A stretch of DNA of 57,190 bases. It comes from Rozella allomycis CSF55. Lineage: Eukaryota > Rozellomycota. Positions 23,568 through 35,683 of this stretch are shown here, piece after piece. The position numbers and the translations under genes are program-made. Below the pieces are notes generated by a model, which did no database searches, was not told the origin of the DNA, and was given only the letters and a program-made list of their open reading frames with translations. The stretch lies in assembly GCA_000442015.1 (NCBI GenBank), contig KE561226.1, positions 1,992 through 59,181 on the forward strand, in the 5' to 3' direction. Each line of letters begins with the position of its first letter. Position 1 is the stretch's first letter.

Positions 23568-24306
23568 ATGTTCATTTTAGACTGGTTCCGTTCCATTTTG
23601 GATTTTCTTGGTAATTTTAAACGCAATGCATAAAAGGTCTTTCACAGAAGAATGCGAAACTATTATTTTTAGGATTAGACAATGCAGGCAAGACAACTCT
23701 ATTGCACGTCCTAAAAAATTCACGTATGGCGACACTGCAGCCAACTCTCCATCCAAGTATATCAAAATAATATGTTTTTTGTAGCTAGTGAGGAATTGAT
23801 CGTTGATTCTGTTAAATTTACCACATTTGATTTGGGTGGCCATAAACAAGGTAAGGTTGATGATGGGCTTTAATATAGCGAGAAGATTGTGGAGAGATTA
23901 TTTTCCAGAAGTTTCTGGAATCGTTTACATGGTGGATTGTGCTGATGTTAAGAGATTAAATGAGAGTATTGAAGAATTTGGAGTAAGAAGATTATAATTG
24001 TCGTGATAGAACCTTTTGACAATGGAAGAAATTTCCAAGGTTCCGATTCTTGTTCTAGGAAATAAAATTGATCTTCCAGGTACGATATTATTTGGTGTGT
24101 GAAAAGGCGCCATATCTGAAGAAGAATTGCGTTATCGCTTTAATCTCCAAATGACAACTGGAAAAGTAAGAATGATTAAAACTTATTACATGCAGGGCAA
24201 AGTTGCTTTGGCCGAAAACATTCGCGCTATTGAAGTGTTCATGTGCTCCATTGTTCTAAAGAGTGGATATGGCGAAGGATTCCGTTGGTTGTCGCAATAC
24301 GTTTAA
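23568..24306 (+). CDS. SAR1: Small COPII GTPase SAR1
   Basis: Seven exons spliced across introns at 23611-23636, 23757-23784, 23851-23878, 23983-24009, 24080-24106 and 24166-24195 (26-30 nt) give 190 residues, the normal SAR1 length. Motifs: N-terminal FILDWF amphipathic helix with no myristoylation glycine, GLDNAGKTT (P-loop), TLHPTSEEL (switch I Thr), FDLGGHKQ (switch II), NKIDL and the C-terminal [15 protein letters not shown]1 starts COPII coat assembly at ER exit sites. Six introns in 573 coding bases makes this one of the most intron-dense genes here. Confidence 0.95.
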
Positions 24307-24379
24307 TATAAATAATTTTCACGGATTTATTTCTTTTAACCTTTATTGAGTGTCTTTTGAATCCAAGCCACCTGTATTA

Positions 24380-27300
24380 ATGCAAATTTTTTCCACGGTC
24401 CCTGATGAGCTTATAGAGCAATTCCGTGCCCTTTATGCAAATATAACGCAAGATCCCAATAAGCTGTGCAGAGAGCTGGAAGAGAAGGGTGTTGAATATT
24501 TGGAGCCGTTAACGCTTACTATTGAGACGGTGATCAAGGTATGTGTGTATTAAAGAGAGTATTTAGTATGACAAGCCTGATCTAGTTTTAATTTTTCTGC
24601 GCTGTTTGACTGCTATTGTAAAGATTATATCAACGCCATTGACTCGCCAGTATGCGATTATGTTTAGCAAGTCGCTATTAACAAGGCATCGAAAGGCGAT
24701 TAATAGATGGTTTTATATGAGCGAGGGAATAAATTTGGTAGCGGAAATGTGCATGTTGGGTCCGAATGTTGTAAAGGATGTTTTGGGCACTGTGGATATA
24801 TCGGATGCGAAGGTTAAGAAAATTGTTGAGAGTAGGGGTGATAAGACTAGGAGGAGTGTGTTGGAATGGATTAGTGCGATGCTGGAGAATGGCAGTGAGA
24901 GTCAAGTGAGTGAGATTGTTTCTACGAAAGATTTCCTGTCGGTTTATTTTAAGAATTTGGGTGTGGATTCTTTTGAAAATGTTAGGAGGTGGATTGATTT
25001 GTTGAATAGATGTGTTTTGGATAATGTGAAGATATCGAAGAATGCAAAGTTGGGAGTGTTTACGTTAAAGGCGCTTTCACAGACTGCAGATATTTTTCGT
25101 AATGAGAAGAGTGAGATGGAGTTAAAGGAGATAGTTTTTGAGTGGTTAAAGAAGATATGTTGTGAGCCTGGACAAGGAGTGTGTTTTAAAGATGAAGGAT
25201 GGAGCAAGACTAGAGTGAAGAATAAACTGTTGATGGATTTGATAAATGAAAAGTTGAATCCATTGGAATCAAAGTATGAATTTATGTTAACATTGGAAAT
25301 ATTGAAAGTGTGTCCTGAACTTGTTTGTGGATATTTTTCAAAGAAATATGTGAATCTTGAGTGTAAAGATGAAGAGTCTTGGATTGCTAGAATGGCTTTA
25401 GCGATTAAGATTGTGCAGCAGCCAATACCAGAACAATTGACAGATAATATTAACGTGTTGATTGATAATGTGTGTCCAAGTGGTATGAATAAGAACGTGT
25501 TGACGAAGTTATTGCAAACAGAGAATGAAACGATTAGACATTTCACTCTTGCGCTTGTTTCTGCCTGTTGTAAAAGATTCGAAGATATTTTGAATAAATT
25601 GTTGGGTGAAGATTGGCGAGAAAAGAGGGAAGATTTGAAAATTATGTTTCGAAAGAGATTGGCAGATTTTCAAGTATTTGTTTCGATATTTCCCAAAGTG
25701 AAACAAGAAGAAAATGATTTGAATTCAATCAAGTTTATTTTAGAAATATTTTTATTTTTTGAAAAGAATTATCCCCACGTGATTTTGGATAATAGATTTG
25801 ATTTTTCTAAATTGATTCCAAATAATTTAAAATCTTTAAAAGAAGAAGAAAAGGAGAATTATTTTGAGATTATGAAGCGAGTGAATGATATCTCATGGTT
25901 TAGTGGGGAAGAAACTATTTTTCTTCAATTGATAGAAATGGAAAGAAGAGATTTAGTTTATCATTGTATTTCATGTAGTGGTTTAATTGAGAATGAAGTA
26001 TCAGCAATTCTAGTTTACAATTTACCTTTAAAGCAAACGCAAGTCTTTAAATTCTTGAATAATGTTCTTTTAACAGTTACAACGAAATCCAAACCATTTT
26101 TTGAAACGTTTATTGAACAAGGGCTAAGATTAATGAAATCTGAAAAAATGAAAGAGAATGAAAAGAAAAATATTGAAATATTTTTTGTTAAGATTTTGGC
26201 AATTTCTAGATGGAGTGGCTTTGAGATTGAATCTATTCTAAAAATAGTTTTAGAAAAATTGAAAATAGAACAAATTCCAGATTATGCAGATTTGAAAAAC
26301 GAATCTAAAATTTTGAATGATTATTTTGAAAAAAATGATTTGTTTTATTTAATAAAGAATAAAAATTTTGATCTTGTTTTTGAAAGATTGAAGTTTGTTG
26401 AAAAGGAAATGTTTAAAACGATTTCAACTTTATTAATTGAAGAGTATAAACAGAATGGATTAAAAATTATAAGAGATTGTTTGAATTTATTAAATTTCAA
26501 AGATAATGAACGTTTGTTAAATATTTGTTTAGAAAAGGGGCATGATTCAAAAGAAGTTTTAGATTTAGTTTTATTAACAAATAAATATTCTCTTGTTAAA
26601 GATTATGTTGTACAAGTTAAAGATGATGAATTGACATGGGTTGTTAGAAATGAATTTTCTTTTGAACAACTTGAAAATATTTTACAATCTAAATTTTATC
26701 TTTTAAAAATTTCATTTGAAAGAAATTTAGAAAATTTAATTCTATTAAAAGATTCATTAAAATTTTATCCCAAAGAAACAGAAAATTTTATTCTTTCTTC
26801 TTGCCTTTGCATTGAAAAGTTGGCTTCAAGTGTAAATGAAGATTGTATTACATTTTTACCATTTTCTTTAATTGCTTTATTTTCAAAATTTAATCTCAAG
26901 TTTAGTTTAAATTCAATCTTTTCTAATTCATTTCTTGATGAAATTTTGTCTTGTTCTGAATCAACTCTAAACATAAACCCTGAATTCACAATTGACATTC
27001 TTTGTCATGCTAAAAAGGAACATTTCAAACTTTTGTTAAATCAATTAATTCATTTAGATTTAAAATATATTAAATCTTTTATTGGAAAATATAAACATTC
27101 TAAAAAATTAGTTAACCAATTTAGAACATCTGAAAATTCCAAATTATTTTCTCTATTTTTAGAAACAGAAATATTTGGAAATTTCAAAATTAAATCTGAT
27201 GAATTTTCAGAGTACATTTCAAAAGCATTAAAGCAATTCCATCTTTATTCCAACATTGATAAATGTTTAATTGAATATCCCGAATATTTTACCTTTTCAA

Positions 27301-28485
27301 TTTGCGTCCAAATAATGCCCAGTACATTGGAAATGGATTCATCTGAAAGGATTTCGTTATTGTTAAATGTTGTAAAATTGCATCCATCTCTCTTAAATTT
27401 TGATGTCTTGTCTATTGCAGCTAATAAATATTCTTGGACTTGCAATGAAAAAGATATTCTTTTGAAAGAATTAATGACATTTGCTGAAACCAAATTAAAT
27501 ATTGAAATTGGTCATATTCTTTATAAATCATTTAATGAAATTCTTGATTTTGTTGATTCTAGTCTGATTTTTCAAACTATTCATCATGACAAGGGTTATG
27601 ATTGTCAGTCATTGTTACTGCTGATTTCTCATTCTCTCAAAGACCAAACTGATTTAAACGTTTTTGCTTTTCTTAAATCTGGATTATTGGCCTTAATCAT
27701 TTATTCTCTTTGTAACCAGGATTTGCTCACAAGGCAACTTGCCATTGGACTGTTAAATATTCTCTATTCTTATTTAAATCAATCAAGAAAAACAAATTAT
27801 CCTTTGAAAGAAAGAATTAGAATCGCATTCTTTATTAATTTCTTGCTTTCATCAATAACTTCAATTGATGAATCTCTGCCATGTGTTTGTGCAATATTCT
27901 TGGCTGAATCTAGTCTACTTTTGCTTAAACCTGATCATCCTGTTTATCCAATAATATGCAGATTCCTTTCAAAAACACCGTCTATTGAATTTGATGATCT
28001 ACCCTTGTTTTACAGTTCCATCTATTCATCAAAAGATTCATTTAATGAAGAAAGATCTTGGATGTTCAAAATACTCTCAAATGGAATAAAAGATGAAAAA
28101 GTAATTTAATTTGTGACTTATAAATAAAGAGCTTTGAAATTGTTAGAAAGAGGCATTGTTTCGACATTCTTCAAAACTTTTACAGCATATTGAATGATTC
28201 AAATCAAAAATCACTAATAATTCAAGTAACTGTTTTCATTAATGTTGTTAGATTATTTATAATTGCGTCAATTCACACAAAATTCCTAACATCTCTTGTT
28301 GGGTCTATTTCACAATAATCAAAGAGCTGCGAAAGAAAAGGTTCACTTTAGCTTTCAAGTTGGTCCAGTTTTTAGATAAAATTAATGATAAGGTTACTAT
28401 GCTTCAAGTCAAAGGTTTTATTGAACAGTCTAGTCATAATGTTAATGAAATGGCACAGATTTTTGACATTATAAATAAATATTAA
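24380..28485 (+). CDS. URB1: Nucleolar pre-ribosomal protein URB1 (Npa1)
   Basis: Exons 24380-24538, 24567-28100, 28130-28225 and 28252-28485 (introns 28, 29, 26 nt) encode 1340 residues of helical repeats. The N-terminus (YDKPDLVLIFLRCLTAIVK, then ISTPLTRQYAIMF) and the C-terminal block (CRFLSKTPSIEFDDLPLFY, then ERSWMFKILSNGIKD) match URB1/Npa1, a factor of early 60S pre-ribosomes. It is shorter than the yeast protein. Start taken at 24380, the first ATG in the open frame; 70 bp separate it from SAR1. The middle is very AT-rich and poorly conserved to my eye. Confidence 0.75.
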
Positions 28486-28539
28486 AGAGTTTAGATTTCA
28501 AATGTTAAACTGTTATTTAAGATTTTCCGAAATATTACA

Positions 28540-30217
28540 ATGCTCAAAAAGCAAACCATTAAATACACCATTTCTATCGTGATGATGCTAATATTCAGTT
28601 TCGCTCTATTAATGTCCCATAGACAAACCAAAGAAACAAATATTCGAGATGTCACGAGCGTTAACATAAGAAGCACCGTCCAACAATCGAATTTGCAGCC
28701 TCAAGTGGTCTATATACATGAACAAGAAAGTTTCAGTATTGTAACTGCAGTAAACACAGAGAATATGCCACGGTTACGTGAATTTGTTGGAGTAATTGGA
28801 ATTTGAAAGTTTCAAAAAGGCAATTCACTCATTCCGCAGTGAAAGAGACAAATACAAGCGCATAATAATATTAACATACCGGTTAACTGCAAAGAATAGC
28901 AGGGAAATACGGATGTGGGCGAATTGCGACATTTATGATATTGAAAGGGACTTGCTAAATGGAATTGGCCCTGTTGAAATTCCCGATATTAATCATTTGA
29001 ATCATGACTTGTTGCTGTACGTTTTAAGTTTTGTAAAAGATAAATACTCTTCTTTTGTGTTTGTGCCGGTTTCTGTGGATTTTGGAAAAGACACGTTTGC
29101 GGTGATAAGGAATGCACTCATTACAAATGGGTACGTATTTACAAGCTCTAATGATATGCAAAGTTGGAAGTATTTGGACTATTCTGTGATAGGATTTGCA
29201 AGGAATAATGTTTCGGATGTGCTGGTAGACGCTATGGTTAAATGTTCGCGGAGATATTCTTGCTCGTCGGAAACTGAAACTTTGATTACTAAGACTGAAA
29301 CAGATTGCATTGAAAGAAATAATTACAAGAAATTCAGTGATTTTGGATTGTCTATTGGAAACAGCGATCAAAAGCATTTCTGTAAATTGCTGTTAAGGGA
29401 CGAATTACTTTACTCTCTTCTTCTCCCTCCAGTGGTAGATGGGAATGGGATTTTATCAAGTGGCAAGAAAAAAGTAGCGTTTGGAATTCCAACTCTTTCA
29501 CACTCGTCTTTGAATTCACCAACAGACATTTCTTTATTTAAACACCTTTTGCCCTCCTTGATACGATCTTTGACAGATGATGAATTGAAAAATTATGATT
29601 TTGTATTGTACATTGGTTTTGATGAAGAAGACAGATTTTTTGACAATGCAGACTCTTTCAATATAATTCTAAATAGATTCAAAGAACTTGTAGGGTCTAG
29701 GACAATTCAAATGGTTGCCTTGAAGTTTCCATTCACAAAAGGCTGGGTTACTTATTTGTGGAATAGCTTATTCGTTAAAGCTGTGCAAGATGGCTGCACT
29801 TATTTTTATCAAATCAATGACGACATTATCATAAATTCAAGCGGATGGCTCAGCGACTTTGTTTCGACATTGAATGATAATAGTAACATTGGTGTCGTGG
29901 GTCCCAAAGATCCTCTGCATGGGGATAGAGTCATGCTTACACAATCATTCGTTCATCGCACGCATTACGAGATTTTTGGCCGGTTGTATCCTTCAGATAT
30001 TAAAGATTGGTATTCAGATGACTGGATGTCTGAAGTTTACGGGCCAAGTTTCACGAAAACCTTTCCTCAACATACCATAAATAATGTTAATGACAAGGGC
30101 ACTAGATACACAGCTTGCGTGCGATTAGACTGGAAACCATACGTGGAATCCGGGAAGAAGATATTAGCAGAATGGAAGGAGAATTTATTGAAAAATAGAC
30201 AGGTTAGTGTTACATAA
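28540..30217 (+). CDS. Type II membrane glycosyltransferase, GT-A-like
   Basis: Two exons with a 28-nt intron (28792-28819) give 549 residues. Residues 8-26 are a signal anchor after a basic start; a stem follows. The catalytic half has FGIPTLSHSS, then FVLYIGFDEEDRF, then YFYQINDDII with NDD at about 417-419 as the likely metal-binding DxD equivalent, and GVVGPKDPLHGD and WYSDDWMSEVYGP further on. This order is typical of GT-A Golgi transferases, though I cannot name the CAZy family. The donor and acceptor are unknown. Confidence 0.65.
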
Positions 30218-30330
30218 ATTTTTGATTCATCTTTTGCTATTTTTATCGTCCAATCACTTTTCACTAATTGTTCACGTTCACATATCATTACACATTCATA
30301 AAGTGGACATGGTTATCGTTCATAAATATC

Positions 30331-30972
30331 ATGAAAATACATTTCGCATTATTCATCGGATTTATTTGTCACACAATGGCTCTCTCGGTGACATCTATTG
30401 CCGGGCTTGGCCAACACTGGGAAAGCGACGCAAAGGTATCCATGAGAATCTTTCTAGATCCTATAGCAAAAGAAAATATATCAAACATTAAGATAACATT
30501 GTGGCGAGATATACGTTACTTTTTCGACATCAAATTGGCAAACGTCGCTTCATTCAATTTAACACGCTTACAAGAATATTCAAAACAGTTTTCTCATACC
30601 TCTTCATATATCAATATCGAATGTCGCACACCTTCTTTATTCGCATTCGACGCTACAACTGATCATGCATACTTGATTGTTGAAAACATGGACAAGGACG
30701 GTGTAGTAAAGTCGACACATCGTTCGGACGACTTTAAGTTTATTCCAAAGTTTCCCATGGCTTTTCCATCGCCTTGGTTTTCGCGAAACTTTGAGGACAC
30801 TTGCGTGCTCACCCCTCCCCATGGCGCCGCTGACAATATCAGCAAGGAACCATCAAAATTACTAGCAGAACCAGTAATTATTCCAAATGGATTAAGTGAC
30901 AAGCTTAAAGACGAGAATGCAATCATTCAAAAACACTTTGAATACAGCAGAAAATCTGATATAAATAAATGA
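30331..30972 (+). CDS. Secreted protein, unknown
   Basis: The open frame starts earlier (30268), but the ATG at 30331 gives a normal signal peptide (MKIHFALFIGFICHTMALS). The 213-residue product has a beta-rich middle, one CRTPSLFAF and one TCVLTPPHG segment, and a charged tail. Nothing recognised. Its stop is only 20 bp before the NEK kinase start. Confidence 0.6.
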   Translation: MKIHFALFIGFICHTMALSVTSIAGLGQHWESDAKVSMRIFLDPIAKENISNIKITLWRDIRYFFDIKLANVASFNLTRLQEYSKQFSHTSSYINIECRTPSLFAFDATTDHAYLIVENMDKDGVVKSTHRSDDFKFIPKFPMAFPSPWFSRNFEDTCVLTPPHGAADNISKEPSKLLAEPVIIPNGLSDKLKDENAIIQKHFEYSRKSDINK

Positions 30973-30992
30973 CACATTTGCAAATTTATTAG

Positions 30993-32506
30993 ATGAAAAA
31001 TATTTTGAACAACGATAGATACGTTATTATTAAGGAAATAGGACGTGGAACATCCAGCAAAGCATACCTTGCTCACGATAGAGTGACCAGAAACGAAGTT
31101 GCGATCAAGGAGGTTCATTTCGATTTGCTCCACAGTTCAAAAGAACGAGAGTTAGCTAGAAAAGAGGTCTCTCTTTTGTCAAAGCTAGATCATCCAAATA
31201 TAATCAAGTATCTGGATCATTTTGACGAAAAGGGTATGCTCTATTTGGTCATGGAATATGCAGATGGTGGTAAAACTTAGTTTCTGGTAAGAAAAGGGGA
31301 CTTGCACTCATTTTTGAGAAAGAGAAAAGACTTGGATTATTTAAAAGAAGGGCAATTATTGTCAATATTTATTCAGATCGTTTTAGCGCTGAATTACTTG
31401 CACGAGCAAAGAGTGCTTCATAGGGATGTGAAGACAAGAAATATATTTATGTATTCTAATTCGAATACAGTGAAACTGGGTGATTTCGGAATAAGTCGAG
31501 TTTTAGAAGAAACAATTGACCAAGCCAGAACCTCTATTGGAACGCCATACTATCTTTCGCCAGAAATTTGTGAATCTAAACCATATAATGAAAAATCTGA
31601 TTGTTGGGCACTAGGTTGCGTGCTATATGAAATGTGTACTTTAAAACACCCATTTGATGCAAGTACAATCAAATCCTTGATGGCAAAAATAACAAGAGGA
31701 ATTTATCCTCCGATTCCTTCGTAAGCATTTAAAACATTTGATATAGCTTGTATTCATCAAACTTGAAGCAACTCATTGATCGATTACTTTACCGCAAGCC
31801 GGAAGACAGGCCAACAACAGCAGATATCTTAGCCTTACCATTTATCCAGCAAAAGAGTCTGATATATGTCACTCATCAAAGACAATCAAATGTCATTAGA
31901 CAACTAAAGGACGATATTTCCATCCAAGCAATCCCCATAGATGAGAAAGACTTGACTTCAAGATATTTGAAGCTTTGCAAAAGGTACCATTTTATTCTAA
32001 ATAGATTAAGTCTTGGAGAAGAAAAAGCATTCAGAATAATGGCCCAATTTCTATTTGGCAATGTTCCTGTTGAGACTATTATTAGCAAGTTTAGAAAGTC
32101 TGATAGTGAATCCTTTATCGAGATTGTAAGGCATATTCAAAGTAGCTTGAATGAAACTTCTGAAAAAATACATGACGAAATGAGTAACCTACGCATCCAT
32201 AAGTCGAACATAGAAGAGGAATTCGATGACTACCCATCATTTAAAGGAAAGATATTGCGCTTTCCAGAATCAATTTCAAATTGGGACTATTTAGAGCACC
32301 TTAGAATCTTTATTGCGGACTATATTGGTGTCCCGGCCCTGATTGAAGCATACAAGTGGTTGCAAAAAGATAAAGCCTGGTTACAAAGTGATGTATTTTT
32401 AAACAAAATTGCGAATGAGAGTAATTGCAGAGTTAATGACTGTCAAGATATTTGTCAATTAATTCTCTGGCTTATTCAAAGAGAAAAACAGCTAGAGAAC
32501 GAATAA
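30993..32506 (+). CDS. NEK-family serine/threonine kinase
   Basis: Three exons (introns 31270-31296 and 31721-31746, 27 and 26 nt) give 486 residues. Kinase domain at about 10-270: GRGTSSKA loop, VAIKEV lysine (K39), HRDVKTRN catalytic loop with D136, DFG at about 155, GTPYYLSPEIC activation segment end, and WALGCVLYEMCTL, all of the NEK type. The C-terminal 210 residues are helical with no motif I recognise. NEKs act on centrosomes, cilia and mitosis. Active by sequence: all key residues are present. Confidence 0.88.
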
Positions 32507-32624
32507 AGCATTGAATTTCGTGTTTGAATTCAGTCATTTCATATTTCATTAATTTCTTGACGCCGATCTTTGCCATCAAAATTAACCACAAAACTTTTGG
32601 AATTTTCATAGTGACATATTTTTG

Positions 32625-33544
32625 ATGTATATAGACAGGACTGATGATTACCATCACTTAATTCATAGCTCACTGAAAAGCGACAATCCCCATGTGTTTA
32701 CAAAAGTTACACCCATTAGAGATCCGTTTTTGAAAGAGGCCTATTCGACGGTATGTATAACGCCGTTGAAAAATTAGATTCACAAAATAGAAGTGTTGAA
32801 TTCCTATTTAGAAGAAAATAGACACGAATACTGCCAGCCTGAAGCTATAAAGATGTCCAATGAACGAACGTCTGATTTGGATTCTCAAAGCAGTATGTTT
32901 ATTCAAGCATGCATGCAAAAAATTCAAACTATGGAATTAAGTTGTAAGAAGAATAGAGATGATAAAAATACCGACAAAGCCATTCATAGGGAAAGCGTGA
33001 TATGGTACTTGAATAAGAAACTTGCTGAGGCTGCTGGATTGAAAAGGCAACTACAGGAAATACGACTTGATCATCAAATGAAAAATAAGGAAAAGTAAAT
33101 ATCACAAATATTCTTTTTCAGTGTTCTTCATCTGATGCAATCACAGGCTTCTCCGATTTTTGGAGAAAACGATGACACTGAATTTGAAAAATATGATCTC
33201 CAAGAAACCCTCTTATTAGAAGAAGAAAATAAAAATATTGCTAATCGGTTCAATTCCTTAATAGATCAACTAGAGTACAGAATCAGATCTTTTGCAATAG
33301 GGTAACTGAGAAAAGCCTTCATGAAGTCGCTAACTTGCAAGCAATTTTGGAACATCATTTAGCTATTCAATCAAAGCAAATAGAATTTATTCACCAGGAT
33401 TCTTTACTTACCCAAGAAAATTTACAAGATGGAAATCGAGAATTGTTAAGTGCTAAAGCACATGGCTCTGATTTCCGAAAGTACGTCCTGCTCTTCTTAC
33501 TAATATCTTCATTGGTACTACTTTTTCTTGATTGGTATGACTGA
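32625..33544 (+). CDS. STX18: Syntaxin-18 (ER Q-SNARE, Ufe1 group)
   Basis: Four exons (introns 32751-32777, 33095-33121, 33275-33300) give 279 residues. It starts MYIDRTDDYHH, has the helical N-domain pattern SQSSMFIQACMQKIQ, a SNARE helix ending ENLQDGNRELLSAK, and a C-terminal anchor finishing LLFLDWYD, the syntaxin-18 hallmark. The protein mediates Golgi-to-ER fusion. The SNARE motif spans roughly residues 190-250 and the membrane anchor is the last 20. Confidence 0.88.
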
Positions 33545-33614
33545 TCAAACGATAAAAAATAAATACGAGGTGCCGTTTTGCCTAGCAACCGCATTTCGTT
33601 TTCCTTCATATTAA

Positions 33615-35090
33615 ATGCTGAATAACTTTTGTTGCTTTAAGTTTAAAAAATCCAAGATAACGCCAGAAACTAAAACAAATGTTAATATTATGTTAACTAG
33701 TGAAACCGGTAACAATACATTCTTGCATAAAGCTCAAAAATCTTTTTCAGATGGTTCAAAATCTTCTAGCAATAAATCTTTCAATTTAACTAATGAAGAG
33801 GTTAAGTCAAAGGCATTGGAATCATTTGGAGCTACTCGATTGGAATCTACGACCGTGTCAACACGTCAAGCTTTGTTGCGGCGAAGATGGTCATTACCAG
33901 CAGAGGTGCCATTCCAACAATCAAGCTCTAAGCATGATAAGAAAGCTTTGACAATGAAGAAATTAGTCAGCAAAGAAGAAGAAACTTCTAGAAATATATT
34001 CAACAAAACTGATTCCAATAGTATCTCATCGAAAAAATCCAACTCTAGCTCAAAACACAGCGCTATATCCAGCCCAACTGTCCCGAGTATCATGGAAGCG
34101 GATGACGACTTGCAAGTCCTGGATGAAATAGAAAAGGAGATGTTCCCTAATTTGAGCAATCAATCTAATGACACAGAAGTTCAAACTCCAACCAAAGAAA
34201 ATCCTCGAAGAACAATAAGAACAGACCTCTCTAGATCCGGAAGCATTGTTTCAGAGAAGTCTATTCAACAAAGCGTTGTAATTATGTCCCCTGGTGGACC
34301 GATAGAAGTATCTATTGAATCACTTAAGAGTATAAATGGAAATGCAAACTATAATGATGCGGTGGGCGCAACATCTCCCAATGAAGATCGTAGGAACTCA
34401 ATATCGAGTTATTCCAATATACCGGCATTAAAACTTTCCTCTACATCTAATGTCTCAAATTCTTCAAGAAGGACTAGAAGAAGTTCAGTTGGATCTTTAA
34501 GACCATCCTTGACTCCACAGAGTAGAGCATCCGAACCTGATGGGTCGCAGTCAATATCTTTTGGAGTTTCAATGCTAAAATTCGAGTCTGAATTAAAAAA
34601 GAAGTTAACCCCGAAAAGAATTAGACCGGATAAAGTTATAATTCAAAAGCACTCGATTGGGAAGGAGATGTACTTTCTTTTATCTGGGACAGTCCAAGTA
34701 CTATCGGGCGATGGGAAAAGAGTTTACAACACAATAAAGGAAGGCTCGTTTTTTGGAGAGCTTGGGGTACTATTTAATGTACCGAGAACCGCCACAATTA
34801 AATCTGTTGGATGGTGCACTTGCCTTATATTAACGAGGAAGGATTTAGAGGACACTTTAACGAACTATCCTGAAATTGCTGAACGTTTTCGAATGATAGC
34901 AGAAACAAGAATGTTACAAGTCAGCGCCGCGAGAACCAGAAAGCAACGAATGGACCACATTAATATAAAGTTAGACGTTCCAGGTACACTAAACGGTAAC
35001 ATCATATTGAAATAGAAAAGATTAGAAGAACAGGAACCTCAAACGACTGAAAAGAATCCAGATGCTAATAAAGATGAACAAGTTTTGTAA
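33615..35090 (+). CDS. Cyclic nucleotide-binding domain protein
   Basis: The first 310 residues are Ser/Asn/Lys-rich and probably disordered. A cyclic nucleotide-binding domain covers about 330-440: EMYFLLSGTVQVL, then FFGELGVLFNVPRTATI, which is an intact phosphate-binding cassette with the Glu and Arg that contact cyclic nucleotide. No kinase or channel domain follows. The main frame stops at 35015; a 39-nt intron starting GTTCCAGG would join it to KRLEEQEPQ and a stop at 35088. That last junction is longer than other introns here and less sure. Confidence 0.75.
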
Positions 35091-35110
35091 TAAACTATCG
35101 AATTTATATT

Positions 35111-35586
35111 TTAAAAAGACTTGACTCTTTCCAAGACTACATCATAATCAACTTCACTCAATTCAGTTGCTTGAATTTCGGTTGAGACTCCGACGAGTTT
35201 CTTGCGTAGAGCATCCTTGCTACTGGCATACAACATTTTTTGCTTCACCTTGGAAGTTTCTGGAGCCCTTGAATGACCAAAAATAATAGTTTTTACCATA
35301 CGTAAAAGCAAATCTTGTTGCGCATTCCTTCCGAGGCTGATTTCTCAAATTCAAAGTCGTAAACGGCATAACGACAATCGTCTGATGGAAGATCATTGAC
35401 AAAAGAATTGTAATCAGCTTTTTCAACGGCCTTTTCTACTTCAATAGATTTGAAATCGTCAGTGAGTTTATAAATTACATACAGATATTTCTTCTTTAGT
35501 TTAAGTTCTTGAAATATAGTGACGCAATCGTCGTGGACAGTTACTCCGGAAGACTACCATAAACAATGGCGAGTGTCTCTTACCAT
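35111..35586 (-). CDS. COF1: Cofilin / ADF
   Basis: The first coding exon is only the ATG (35584-35586), then a 30-nt intron (35554-35583), exon 35297-35553, a 29-nt intron (35268-35296) and exon 35111-35267, giving 138 residues. [10 protein letters not shown] at the N-terminus, then [36 protein letters not shown] and [14 protein letters not shown] match cofilin, which severs actin filaments. Ser2/Ser3 after the start Met keeps the usual phosphorylation site. Confidence 0.93.
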
Positions 35587-35683
35587 AATGCCAGGGTGGT
35601 ATGGCGCAGTTATTGTCAGCTTAAATAAGGTGATAATAAATTAAGATATAATTAGAATCTAGCAAATAGAAATCAGAAAATAA

